Assembly (NCBI GenBank): GCA_016722445.1
Contig: JADKIZ010000001.1
Coordinates: forward strand, 310,001-374,000
DNA length: 64,000 nt
From: Flavobacteriales bacterium
GTDB lineage: Bacteria > Bacteroidota > Bacteroidia > Flavobacteriales_D > Sanyastnellaceae
Reading direction: 5' to 3'
Shown here: positions 52,878-61,722 of the stretch, one piece after another
Layout of the letters: the number at the start of each line of letters is the position of its first letter
Position numbering within the stretch: position 1 is the stretch's first letter
The notes under the pieces: model-generated
The model's database searches: none
What the model saw: only the letters and a program-made list of their open reading frames with translations
What the model was told of the DNA's origin: nothing
Translations under genes and position numbers: made by a program

Positions 52878-55253
52878 ATGATAATCTCTGAACTGAAAAG
52901 ATTTTTCAGGTTCGATCGCCAGACCGTATGGTTACTGGTGAGTATGTGCTGTTTTATCCTGTTTTTCTTCAGTTTACCCTCTGGCATTTTTAACAAACCA
53001 AGGAGCACCGTCCTCTATTCTTCTGATGGCACATTGCTGAGCGGCATGATTGCAGATGACGGTCAATGGAGATTTCCCATGCGTGAAAGCGTGCCCGATA
53101 AATTCAAATTGGCGTTGATCACCTATGAAGACCGCCATTATTACGAGCACAGTGGCATCTATCTGCCATCCTTGTGCAGGGCAGTGGTTCAAAATGTTTC
53201 CAATCAGAAAGTCGTCAGTGGTGCAAGTACACTGACGATGCAAACCGTGCGACTCAGTCGCGACAATCCGTCGAGAACCATCGCAGAAAAATTGGCGGAA
53301 ATGGTCAGAGCGATGCGCATGGAGTGGCGTTATGACAAAGAAGAAATACTTGCACTGTATGCATCCAATGCACCTTTTGGTGGAAACGTGGTTGGACTAG
53401 ATGCTGCATCATGGAGGTATTTTGGCAGATCGCCAGAACAATTGTCGTGGGCAGAAGCCACCACACTTGCAGTTCTACCAAATGCACCATCTCTCATTTT
53501 TCCTGGAAAAAATCAGGAGCGACTCCTTGAAAAACGCAACAGAGTTCTTGAACTTCTATATGATCGCGGATGTTTCGACGAACAAACACTTGCATTGAGT
53601 CTTTCAGAGCCACTGCCAGGAAAACCATATCCACTTCCTCAAACAGCCCCGCATCTTTTACATACCATAGTTTCTTCCAGCGGAAAAGGAAAACAATTCA
53701 AGACAACGATAGATGTTCAGTTGCAGGAACAATGCAATATTCTGCTCAACCAACGCGTCGCACAACTCGAATCCAATTTCATCCACAACGCTGCGGTCCT
53801 TGTCGTTGAAGTTCGAACCGGAAATGTCGTAGCCTATGTAGGAAATTCATCAGATCTACAAAACAGATTTGGCAATATGGTGGATGTAATCCGGGCTCCG
53901 CGGAGCACAGGGAGTATTCTCAAACCATTTCTATATGCCGCTATGCTCAAGGAAGGACTCATTCTTCCCAATTCATTGGTTGCAGACATTCCAATACAAT
54001 ACGATGGCTTTTCACCACAGAATTATGCAGAGACTTTTGATGGTGCAGTTCCGGCGAGCCTTGCCTTATCAAGGTCACTCAACATTCCTTCAGTCATCAT
54101 GCTGAAAGAATATGGCTATCAAAGATTTTATCATCTCTTACAAAAAATTGGATTTACACATTTCCGTCAACCAGCAGACCATTACGGATTATCCATCATA
54201 TTGGGTGGTGGAGAAGCGAGTCTTTGGGACATTACTCATGCCTATGCCGGCATGAGTAGAACGCTGATCGAATACCATGATTCCAATGGAAAATACTTTG
54301 ATCACGCATATGGTGAGCGCAATATTTTACAAGGAGAAAAAGCAGATACAATTACCGACGAATTTCCACCTTTTGATGCCGCCAGCATTTGGTGTACATA
54401 TCGTGCATTGCTCGAAGTAAATAGACCAGAAACAGAACTCGGATGGGAAGTCTACAACTCATCTTCACCTATTGCTTGGAAGACCGGAACAAGTTTTGGC
54501 AATCGTGATGCATGGGCAGTAGGTACAACCCCTGACTATGTAGTAGGTGTATGGGTGGGTAATGCTGATGGCCAAGGAAGACCAACACTGACAGGTGTGA
54601 CATCAGCTGCTCCTCTTTTGTTCGATATTTTTTCGCTGCTACCACATAACAGATGGTTTACACCACCGTACGACGACTTGAATAAAATTGCTGTTTGTAG
54701 TCAAAGCGGTATGCGTATGGGAGAACATTGCCAACATGCTGATTCGCTATTCGTGCCCGCAGCGGGACTTCATGCATCGGCTTGCAAGTATCATCAACAA
54801 ATATTTACAGACGAAACAGGAAGCGCAAGACTTTCCGCTGAATGTGCAGAAGGCAGAAACATGACCGCAAAATCTTGGTTTGTTCTACCACCTGTACAAG
54901 AATATTATTACAAAACAAGACATCCTGAATACCTTGATTTGCCTGCTTTTGCCGAAGGATGCGGAGAAGATGAAAGTTTGCCCATAGGTTTGATATACCC
55001 GAAGGGAGATGCAAAAATTTTCGTGCCAGTTGATTTAGATGGCAGATATGAGAAGGTAGTTCTTCAAGCAACACACAGAGATCATGGCGCAACTTTGTAT
55101 TGGCATTTGGATGGCGATTATCTCGGAGAAACACGTGTGATACATCATATGGAAATCAATCCTGCGCCAGGGAGGTATTTACTTACCATCACAGATGTAA
55201 ATGGTCAATCACTTTTCCGATACATTGAATTCATTGGAAAAAACCAACACTGA
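52878..55253 (+). CDS. pbpC: Penicillin-binding protein 1C
   Basis: A 791-residue bifunctional peptidoglycan synthase. One N-terminal membrane helix (about 17-34) is followed by a GT51 glycosyltransferase domain (about 50-235) with the catalytic E84 in TYEDRHYYEH and the GASTLTMQTVR motif, and a transpeptidase domain (about 270-600) with S346-x-x-K349 (GSILKPF), S400-L-N402 and K535-T-G. The C-terminal 140 residues match the BiPBP_C domain characteristic of PBP1C. All active-site motifs are intact. PBP1C is non-essential in E. coli, where it binds penicillin poorly. The gene stands alone between the purD group and a MORN-repeat gene. Confidence 0.94.
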   Translation: MIISELKRFFRFDRQTVWLLVSMCCFILFFFSLPSGIFNKPRSTVLYSSDGTLLSGMIADDGQWRFPMRESVPDKFKLALITYEDRHYYEHSGIYLPSLCRAVVQNVSNQKVVSGASTLTMQTVRLSRDNPSRTIAEKLAEMVRAMRMEWRYDKEEILALYASNAPFGGNVVGLDAASWRYFGRSPEQLSWAEATTLAVLPNAPSLIFPGKNQERLLEKRNRVLELLYDRGCFDEQTLALSLSEPLPGKPYPLPQTAPHLLHTIVSSSGKGKQFKTTIDVQLQEQCNILLNQRVAQLESNFIHNAAVLVVEVRTGNVVAYVGNSSDLQNRFGNMVDVIRAPRSTGSILKPFLYAAMLKEGLILPNSLVADIPIQYDGFSPQNYAETFDGAVPASLALSRSLNIPSVIMLKEYGYQRFYHLLQKIGFTHFRQPADHYGLSIILGGGEASLWDITHAYAGMSRTLIEYHDSNGKYFDHAYGERNILQGEKADTITDEFPPFDAASIWCTYRALLEVNRPETELGWEVYNSSSPIAWKTGTSFGNRDAWAVGTTPDYVVGVWVGNADGQGRPTLTGVTSAAPLLFDIFSLLPHNRWFTPPYDDLNKIAVCSQSGMRMGEHCQHADSLFVPAAGLHASACKYHQQIFTDETGSARLSAECAEGRNMTAKSWFVLPPVQEYYYKTRHPEYLDLPAFAEGCGEDESLPIGLIYPKGDAKIFVPVDLDGRYEKVVLQATHRDHGATLYWHLDGDYLGETRVIHHMEINPAPGRYLLTITDVNGQSLFRYIEFIGKNQH

Positions 55254-55351
55254 TGTATTTGATCAAACTGTGTCTACATTTCCCAAGACCATCGCTGTTG
55301 ATCACTCAGAGAATTTCCAATGATTGATACAACAGAACTCAGAAAAGTTCA

Positions 55352-57037
55352 TCACTTGCTTCCAGGAGTTCCAACCAATACTTCCTTCACACGACCATCT
55401 TCATATATCTGCTTGAGTTTGACTTTTCCGGTGCGTTCATCATAAGAGATATAAGTTCCGTGCAATTTGTTGTTCTTGTAATTGGATTCTTCAATTGGAT
55501 TTCCGCGTTCATCGTAGATGATACTCTTACCATTCAGTTTGCCATCAGCATAGTGACATTCCCTCATCTTGGTTCCAAAAGGATGAAAATACTCCCACTT
55601 GCCATTTGGTTTGCCTGCTTTGTAATTTCCGCGACTCTCGATTTTCCCCGCAACATTGTACGTTTCAGCCAAACCATTCAATTCACCATTTGAATCGTAG
55701 GTTTCCATTTTTTCAATCATTCCACTTTCACGATAATAAGACCACTTGCCTGTTTTAACATCACCAGAACGCATGGTGTTGTTGCTATCGGGCTTCATTT
55801 TATAGAGCTCAGTATACTTTTTAGCAAAAGCATCTTCTTGCTTTAGCACAGACCAATCTCCCTCATAGGCAATCACTCCACTTGGATACCAGCCTTTCCA
55901 ATGTCCATTCATTTTTCCATCTTGAAATTGACCGATGTCTTTTTGGTTACCACCCTCATACCACGATTTCCATTCTCCATGTTCGAGATCATTTTTGAAA
56001 TCGCCTTCCATCAACGTTTGACCATTTTCAAACCAATAAGTCCAATGTCCATTCTTTTTACCCTTTGCATAGTTTCCTTCCTTCCATTTTTCCCCGCTGA
56101 AATATTGGTATTTCCAGGTGCCTTCCATCAGTCCATTATGATAGAGTCCCCAATATTCTTTGTTGCCATTGCCATAGTAGTAGGTCCATTCGCCGTGCTG
56201 TACATCATTTTGAAATGCGCCTTCCATGTCTTTCGCACCGCTTTCAATGAACCACTGCCACATCCCATTCTTCTTTCCTTCATGATAATCTCCTTTTACA
56301 CTGGTTGAGCCATTCGAAAATGCTTCTTCAAAATGACCGTGCATCACCCCCGTTTTGTAGTTGGTAATTCGTTTCACTTTTCCAGAAGGAAATAATTCCT
56401 TCCATTCATTGTGATATTCACCCTTGAGGTAATCGCCCGACATGCGCAAATTTCCTCCGGCGTAATACTCTTCATATTTCCCATCTCGCAATCCACCCTT
56501 ATAATTTGTTTTGGTTTTCACTTTGCCATTTTCATACAACTCTTCGCGAAAACCGGTTCCATTTTTCACTGTTTGTTTTCCCGGTTCAGAGTATGCAGAG
56601 ATCAAAAGATCGCGGCCATTCACATAACGTTCCAACATCATGGAATCACCCTTTGAAAAAAAGTAAAGCCAATCACCAATCTTATTCCCTTTGTCATAAG
56701 TTCCCGATTCTACAAGTACGCCATCAGCTGTGAAAGTCCGTTGAATGCTGTCTTGTTTGTCCTGAACAAAATAGCCCTCTACCATCAATTTACCATTTGG
56801 ATGATATCTCTTTACACTACCCGACAGTTTGCCCATCCGATAGTTCGATTCTTCCATGAGTTTACCGTCTTCAAAGTAATACTTCCACAGACCGTCTTCA
56901 AATCCGCGTACATATTTACCTTCACTTCTGACATTCCCATTGGGATATTTATCCTGAAAATCCTGTACTTGTGCAGAGAGTGACAAGACAGAAAAAAGGA
57001 TCGCAATTGTGGCGATTTGTTTCATGAAAATTTTCAT
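55352..57037 (-). CDS. Exported MORN/YwqK-type repeat protein
   Basis: A 561-residue exported protein. Signal peptide 1-22 (SLSAQ), then about 20 repeats of roughly 23 residues with the YwqK/MORN pattern (for example GDWxYYxxxGxxxxEGxYxxGKxxGxW), filling almost the whole chain. Such beta-hairpin repeats form an extended solenoid. In databases this family is often called 'toxin-antitoxin system YwqK family antitoxin', but nothing here points to a toxin. It may bind proteins or lipids in the periplasm or outer membrane. Near the middle (about 395-425) the periodicity is interrupted by an insert with KKYTELYKMKPDSN. It converges on pbpC (98 bp between stops). Confidence 0.85.
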   Translation of the reverse strand: MKIFMKQIATIAILFSVLSLSAQVQDFQDKYPNGNVRSEGKYVRGFEDGLWKYYFEDGKLMEESNYRMGKLSGSVKRYHPNGKLMVEGYFVQDKQDSIQRTFTADGVLVESGTYDKGNKIGDWLYFFSKGDSMMLERYVNGRDLLISAYSEPGKQTVKNGTGFREELYENGKVKTKTNYKGGLRDGKYEEYYAGGNLRMSGDYLKGEYHNEWKELFPSGKVKRITNYKTGVMHGHFEEAFSNGSTSVKGDYHEGKKNGMWQWFIESGAKDMEGAFQNDVQHGEWTYYYGNGNKEYWGLYHNGLMEGTWKYQYFSGEKWKEGNYAKGKKNGHWTYWFENGQTLMEGDFKNDLEHGEWKSWYEGGNQKDIGQFQDGKMNGHWKGWYPSGVIAYEGDWSVLKQEDAFAKKYTELYKMKPDSNNTMRSGDVKTGKWSYYRESGMIEKMETYDSNGELNGLAETYNVAGKIESRGNYKAGKPNGKWEYFHPFGTKMRECHYADGKLNGKSIIYDERGNPIEESNYKNNKLHGTYISYDERTGKVKLKQIYEDGRVKEVLVGTPGSK

Positions 57038-57180
57038 TGCGCGGTGAAATTAGGATGACCCTCCAAAAGGCCAACAAGCAATAGAAACGATTATGAACAC
57101 GATTTCGTGTAAGTCATACCAAAAGCTTTGAAAAAGACGGCTATTCGGGAAAAAGCGTACAGTCCATTCCGCTAAAGTGA

Positions 57181-57708
57181 TCATAACTTCATTTTCACGG
57201 ATACCACACGACTGAGTGAATACGTTCGCAAATTGAATATGATCGTGGGCAATATGGTCAGTAAAAACAATGGTAAGATTAACGCGCTGATGGCCGCCAA
57301 TTTTCCAGCGAATCCACCATGTAACAATTCGGAGAATTCATCCACAATGACTGTTACAAGTCCGATAATTTCCGAAGCGAGGTAATAAAACATCAATGAC
57401 AATACTCCTGTATTCACGGTGTTCATGACTTTAATGAGAAAATGATTGGTGATGATCAAATCGCCAGGCTCATTTTCATTCAAGGCAAAATCATCCAACG
57501 AATTGGTGGATTTAAATTCAGGATAATGCAAAGCTTTGGCAGTGCGCCTAACGTACCAAAATTGAAAAATGGGCAGAATGAGAAGAAGAGATTTCAAAAC
57601 ACCATCGTTAAGCATATCGTCTGCGTTGATGCTTATTATCAAAAAACACAAAACCAAGACGAAGCCGAAAAAACTACACAAGTATGAACCAATGATGAGT
57701 ATTCGCAT
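57181..57708 (-). CDS. Small polytopic membrane protein, unknown
   Basis: A 175-residue protein with about four hydrophobic helices (about 7-27, 40-52, 96-119, 138-157) and a central soluble loop (about 57-85, FKSTNSLDDFALNENEPG). No recognised domain. The start (57708) is 39 bp from the start of the divergent esterase gene, and its likely promoter overlaps the esterase start region. The function cannot be assigned. Confidence 0.65.
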   Translation of the reverse strand: MRILIIGSYLCSFFGFVLVLCFLIISINADDMLNDGVLKSLLLILPIFQFWYVRRTAKALHYPEFKSTNSLDDFALNENEPGDLIITNHFLIKVMNTVNTGVLSLMFYYLASEIIGLVTVIVDEFSELLHGGFAGKLAAISALILPLFLLTILPTIIFNLRTYSLSRVVSVKMKL

Positions 57709-57730
57709 TCTGAAAATGAATTACTTTCGG

Positions 57731-57759
57731 CGAAGGTAACAGCAGTCATGAAAAAGCAA
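57731..57759 (-). promoter_or_regulatory. Candidate promoter of the small membrane protein gene
   Basis: On the minus strand TTG (57759-57757), 18 bp, TACCTTCG (57738-57731), one mismatch from the Bacteroidota -7 consensus. The transcript would begin about 15-20 bp before the ATG at 57708. The element covers the start codon of the divergent esterase gene (57748), so its use would interfere with esterase translation or transcription. Confidence 0.4.
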
Positions 57760-59160
57760 CTCATTCATCACCTCATTCCAATGTTCATTTTGTTTTCGAT
57801 TATGAAAACATCAGGGCAAATGACATTGACTGTGGTTTCAACACCACAACTCACTCCAATACTCGATCACATTTATGTGGCTGGTACTTTCAACAATTGG
57901 AATCCATCCGACGAAGCTTTCCGCCTCACCTTTTCAGATGGCGTGTACAGCATAGAAATTCCTGGCAATGAAAACGAAACCATCGAATTCAAATTCACCC
58001 GTGGCAATTGGGCCATGGTCGAAGGAAATTCTGATGGCACTTATTTGGCCAACAGAACACTTACCATGATCAATGGATCGATAGCAGAGTTGACCATTTC
58101 GGGATGGGAAGACCTGGCGGGCACGCATACCGTGACTGAGCACGTTCGTATTCTGGATACAGACCTATTGATGCCACAACTCAAGAGAACGAGACGCATA
58201 TGGATCAAACTCCCTGAGGATTATGCTTTCAGCGATGAACAATATCCTGTATTGTATATGCATGATGGTCAAAACTTGTTTGATCATGCCACATCATTTG
58301 CAGGTGAATGGACTGTCGATGAAATCACAGATGATCTTGTACCTGAAAATTGTGCAAAGGCAATTATTGTAGGGATAGACAACGGTGGAGCGAATCGAAT
58401 TGATGAATATGCGCCTTGGTTAAACGCAGAATACAATGAAGGCGGAGAAGGTTCTTCGTATGCGGAATTCATCGTAGAAACATTAAAACCATTGATAGAA
58501 TCGCAATTCCGGGCTCGTACAGAACGAGAGTATAATTTCACCGGTGGCAGTTCCCTTGGTGCACTGATTGCCACATATATGTTGTTGGCACATCAGGATG
58601 TTTTCGGTGGTGCGATCTCCTTATCACCAGCATATTGGTTTAATCCGGAAATTCAGGATATGGCACTCAATGCAGGAATCAATCCTGACACAAAGCTGTA
58701 CTTCGCCTGTGGCAACGACGAAAGTGACACGATGGTGGGAGAAATTGAACAAATGATGGCCAATCTGCAATCCGCCGGATTACCCAATCTAAATCTACAG
58801 AACCTTATTCAGACAGGCGGACAGCACAACGAATATTGGTGGGCGCAATATTTCTCAGACGCATATCAATTCACCTTGGGATGTACCACCGGATTGAATC
58901 AGCATGATCGAGTTGTTGGAATGAAAATCTTTCCAAACCCGGTGAAAGAAAGCTTTCAAATGGAATTTGACCATGAAGGCATTTTCACTCTTGTGATTTA
59001 CGATAAGCTGGGAAAAGAAATGCTCAGGGAAAAAGTAACAGCTAAACAAAGCATAGATATTTCCTCCCTTCCCCGCGGTGTGTATACAGCAGAAATGATC
59101 ATTCCAAAAGGACATAAAAATCAGGATACAAAACACACACAAAAGCTCATCAAATATTGA
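57748..59160 (+). CDS. T9SS-exported esterase (alpha/beta hydrolase) with N-terminal CBM48-like domain
   Basis: A 470-residue secreted enzyme. Signal peptide 1-23 (TSGQ); an N-terminal beta-sandwich with VAGTFNNWNP (about 25-125), like CBM48/E-set domains that bind or orient carbohydrate substrates; an Esterase-D-type alpha/beta hydrolase domain (about 130-380) with nucleophile S269 in G-x-S-x-G, the motif MHDGQNLFDH, and catalytic His360 in GGQHNEYWW; and a type A T9SS tail (about 395-470, IFPNPVKES). Members of this esterase family include feruloyl/acetyl-xylan esterases and trehalose-associated mycolyl-like enzymes; the exact substrate cannot be read here. The CBM-like domain suggests that the enzyme acts on polysaccharide esters outside the cell. 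Confidence 0.88.
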   Translation: MKKQLIHHLIPMFILFSIMKTSGQMTLTVVSTPQLTPILDHIYVAGTFNNWNPSDEAFRLTFSDGVYSIEIPGNENETIEFKFTRGNWAMVEGNSDGTYLANRTLTMINGSIAELTISGWEDLAGTHTVTEHVRILDTDLLMPQLKRTRRIWIKLPEDYAFSDEQYPVLYMHDGQNLFDHATSFAGEWTVDEITDDLVPENCAKAIIVGIDNGGANRIDEYAPWLNAEYNEGGEGSSYAEFIVETLKPLIESQFRARTEREYNFTGGSSLGALIATYMLLAHQDVFGGAISLSPAYWFNPEIQDMALNAGINPDTKLYFACGNDESDTMVGEIEQMMANLQSAGLPNLNLQNLIQTGGQHNEYWWAQYFSDAYQFTLGCTTGLNQHDRVVGMKIFPNPVKESFQMEFDHEGIFTLVIYDKLGKEMLREKVTAKQSIDISSLPRGVYTAEMIIPKGHKNQDTKHTQKLIKY

Positions 59161-59213
59161 CGTTGAAGCATAACTAGGTCAAATCCTGCGCACTTTTGCA
59201 CGAAATCAAGAAC

Positions 59214-59645
59214 ATGAGTCAATCAACCATATCAGCATCCAATGCACCCAAACCTGTTGGTGCTTATCCGCACGCAAGAAGAGTTGGCAACTTATTATTT
59301 CTCTCAGGTGTAGGTCCAAGAATAGCGGGTAGCGATGCCACCGACAGTGGAGTACCTGGACTAAAACTGGACAAAAACGGAAATTTTCTCGAATTCGATT
59401 TTGAAGCTCAATGTCGCAACGTGTTCGATAATGTTAAAACCATACTTGAAGCAAGTGGCAGTAAATGGGAAAACCTGGTGGATGTCACCGTTTTTCTTGT
59501 CAATATGAAACGTGATTTTCATACCTACAACCGACTTTACGCAGAATACTTTAAAGACGCACAACCATGTCGCACAACGGTTGAGATCAACGCATTACCT
59601 ACCCCTATTGCCATCGAGCTGAAGTGTATTGCGACCATTGAATGA
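59214..59645 (+). CDS. RidA-family protein (2-aminomuconate deaminase-like)
   Basis: A 143-residue RidA/YjgF-family protein. The core motifs are present: NAPKPVGAYPHARRVGNLLFLSG near the N-terminus, VFDNVKTILEASGS, VTVFLVNMKRDF, and C-R-T-T-V-E in the active-site region. The arginine that binds the substrate carboxylate in RidA is conserved (R in CRTTVE). The insertion GVGPRIAGSDATDSGVPG is typical of the 2-aminomuconate deaminase branch, which deaminates an enamine intermediate of tryptophan breakdown, rather than of general RidA (2-aminoacrylate) enzymes. No other kynurenine-pathway genes lie in the window, so the substrate stays open. ATG 59214 is preferred to the upstream TTG. Confidence 0.9.
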   Translation: MSQSTISASNAPKPVGAYPHARRVGNLLFLSGVGPRIAGSDATDSGVPGLKLDKNGNFLEFDFEAQCRNVFDNVKTILEASGSKWENLVDVTVFLVNMKRDFHTYNRLYAEYFKDAQPCRTTVEINALPTPIAIELKCIATIE

Positions 59646-59744
59646 ATCTGACCACACTAAAACGGTGCTGTTGGCCGTTATTAATAACATCAACATCGGA
59701 TCATTTTTTCAGTTTTGGCCTGTGTTTTGAAAAACGGACGAACT

Positions 59745-60567
59745 ATGATGAAAAAGCAATTCTTTATCGTGACCATTTTCGCTCTGTCTGTTGCCGGTTC
59801 AGAGGCACAGACAAAGCCAACCAAAGCCACTGTGGAAAATCTCCCGGCAATGGGTTATCGTTCAACAAACAACAGCGCCTTCAAGGCTGGTGAAAGCGTA
59901 GAATATCTTATCCATTATGGAATGATCAATGCGGGAATCGCCCGTCTGAGCGTTGAGGAAAGCCAATATAAGTTTGGTGACCGGGAAGCTTATCACGTGG
60001 TTGGCACCGGATACAGCCTTGGTTCATTTGATTGGTTTTTCAAGGTGCGCGATCACTACGAAACATATATCGACAAGCAGGGAATCTTCCCTTACCGTTT
60101 CATTCGAAATTGTGATGAGGGCGGTTACAAAATCAATCAGGACTACACATTTCATCCGGAACGCAGGGCTTACAAAGACCACAAAGGCGACGGGTATATC
60201 ACCCTGATTTCGTGCAGGACATGCTCAGTTCTTATTATTATGCTCGCACCCTGGACTATTCTAATGCCAAAAAGGGTGATGTTATCACCATCATGACACT
60301 GGTGGATGATGAAATTTATCCACTGAAAATGAAATACATAGGCAAAGAAACCATTGAAGTTGATGCTGGTAAATTCAGGTGTTTAAAGTTCGCTCGGTGG
60401 TCCAAAAAGGCCGGGTTTTCAAAAAAGAAGAAGATCTGAGTGTCTGGATCACTGATGATGCCAACCATCTGCCGATTCTTGCCAAGGCAAAAATCCTGGT
60501 CGGATCGGTGAAAATGGAGCTCAAAACCTACAGCGGCTTGATGAATCCCATTTCACAAGTACAATAA
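59745..60567 (+). CDS. DUF3108 exported protein, two frameshifts
   Basis: Three overlapping frames form one exported protein of about 275 residues. Signal peptide from ATG 59745 (MMKKQFFIVTIFALSVAGSEAQ). The DUF3108 family motifs follow in order: SVEYLIHYGMINAGIARLSV, FFKVRDHYETYIDK, then RTLDYSNAKKGDVITI (second frame), VDAGKFRCLK, and RSVVQKGRVFKKEEDLSVWI with TDDANHLPILAKAKI (third frame). The breaks correspond to one missing base in CCC 60202-60204 and one in AAA 60385-60387. DUF3108 proteins are periplasmic or outer-membrane-related and of unknown role. The repair gives a family-length protein, so a sequence error is likely. A strong terminator follows. Confidence 0.8.
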
Positions 60568-60586
60568 TTCAAAACAGAAATATTTC

Positions 60587-60618
60587 AAGGGTCGTCCTGT
60601 TGGGCGGCCCTTTTTTTT
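60587..60618 (+). terminator. Rho-independent terminator after the DUF3108 gene
   Basis: AAGGGTCGTCC, TGTT, GGGCGGCCCTT form an 11-bp stem with two G-U pairs, followed by eight T's, 20 bp after the stop at 60567. Confidence 0.9.
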
Positions 60619-60643
60619 GACCTACATGAAGTAAAGTAAAATT

Positions 60644-60657
60644 CTTTGTAAACAAAG
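60644..60657. promoter_or_regulatory. CTTTGT-AA-ACAAAG dyad upstream of a promoter
   Basis: A perfect 6-bp inverted repeat with a 2-base centre, ending 11 bp before the -33 element of the promoter at 60669. Its place directly upstream of the promoter suits an activator site. Confidence 0.45.
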
Positions 60658-60668
60658 CGCAAAGGCAC

Positions 60669-60699
60669 TTTGCAAACCGGCTGTGACTGCCTACCTTTG
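60669..60699 (+). promoter_or_regulatory. Consensus Bacteroidota promoter of the lamin-tail/TonB operon
   Basis: TTTG (60669-60672), exactly 19 bp, TACCTTTG (60692-60699): a perfect match to the Bacteroidota vegetative consensus (TTTG, 19 bp, TAnnTTTG). It lies 32 bp before the ATG of the lamin-tail protein and drives it and probably the TonB receptor gene. Confidence 0.8.
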
Positions 60700-60730
60700 A
60701 CCGCTTGCTCAATTTTTAATTTATCCGAAC

Positions 60731-61702
60731 ATGAAAAAAACTTTACTCAGTACCCTTCTTTTTGCATTTGCATTCGTAGCTAACGCTCAAAACTGCTCTG
60801 AAATCTTCATTTCTGAATACACAGAAGGAGGCAATAACAACAAAGCAATTGAGATTTATAATCCAACCAATAGTCCCATTTCATTAAACAGCAATTACCG
60901 TCTTGTTCGTTACAACAATGGAACCAGTGCTGTAGCCGGTGAAGCCAATTCACAGGCGATGGTAAATCTGGGTAACGTAACAATTCCAGCACATGATGTT
61001 TGGGTTGTTGTCATTGAAAAACTTGATCCATCTCAGCCATGTCCAGGACAAGAATGTATGGTAGACCTTGAACTTCAAGCGCTGGCAGACACATTCATGT
61101 GCCCTGATTATAACGTGAGCTACGCGATGTATTTCAATGGTAATGATGCCATTTCAATTCAGAAATTCAACGGCACCAGCTGGAACTATGTAGATATTTT
61201 CGGAATGATGGGAGACGCAGCCATGGTAACGGGCCAAGCTTGGAGCGATGTGTTTCCATATGACGGTACCATCGGAACATGGTGGACCAAAGACCACACT
61301 TTGCTCAGAAAATCAAGTGTTCAACAAGGTGTTAATTCTAACCCAACACCTGTATTCAATGTAACCATGGAATGGGATTCACTTCCAAATGAAGATTGGA
61401 GCAATCTGGGAATACATAACTGTTTGTGCAACGACGTTTTTGTGGATGAAACCAATCGTCCGATTGAGGTATCAGTTTATCCAAATCCAAGCACCAACGG
61501 CCAATTATTGATCAAAGCAGAAGAGAATATTCAATCTATTGAAATGTTTGATTTGCTTGGTCAGCGTATTCCAGTTCGCGCAAAAAACACCAACAGTCGT
61601 TTTGTTGAAATCAATGCAGAAAACAAATCTGCAGGTGTTTATGTTCTGAAAGTGAATTTCGATCAGAAGCGTAGTTCGACCATTCGCGTGACGATAGGCT
61701 AA
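60731..61702 (+). CDS. T9SS protein with lamin-tail domain
   Basis: A 323-residue secreted protein. Signal peptide 1-19 (VANAQ), then a lamin-tail (LTD) domain (about 22-230; EIFISEYTEGGNNNKAIEIYNPTNSPISL at the start) and a type A T9SS tail (about 248-323, VYPNPSTNG). Four to six cysteines are spread through the LTD region, consistent with extracellular disulfides. In Bacteroidota LTD domains commonly accompany surface nucleases and calcium-binding proteins; here there is no nuclease domain in the chain. The gene lies 20 bp upstream of a TonB receptor gene and has the best promoter in the window, so it is likely a co-expressed, possibly binding, partner of that receptor (inference). Confidence 0.88.
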   Translation: MKKTLLSTLLFAFAFVANAQNCSEIFISEYTEGGNNNKAIEIYNPTNSPISLNSNYRLVRYNNGTSAVAGEANSQAMVNLGNVTIPAHDVWVVVIEKLDPSQPCPGQECMVDLELQALADTFMCPDYNVSYAMYFNGNDAISIQKFNGTSWNYVDIFGMMGDAAMVTGQAWSDVFPYDGTIGTWWTKDHTLLRKSSVQQGVNSNPTPVFNVTMEWDSLPNEDWSNLGIHNCLCNDVFVDETNRPIEVSVYPNPSTNGQLLIKAEENIQSIEMFDLLGQRIPVRAKNTNSRFVEINAENKSAGVYVLKVNFDQKRSSTIRVTIG

Positions 61703-61722
61703 TCACAATTAAATACATCTCT

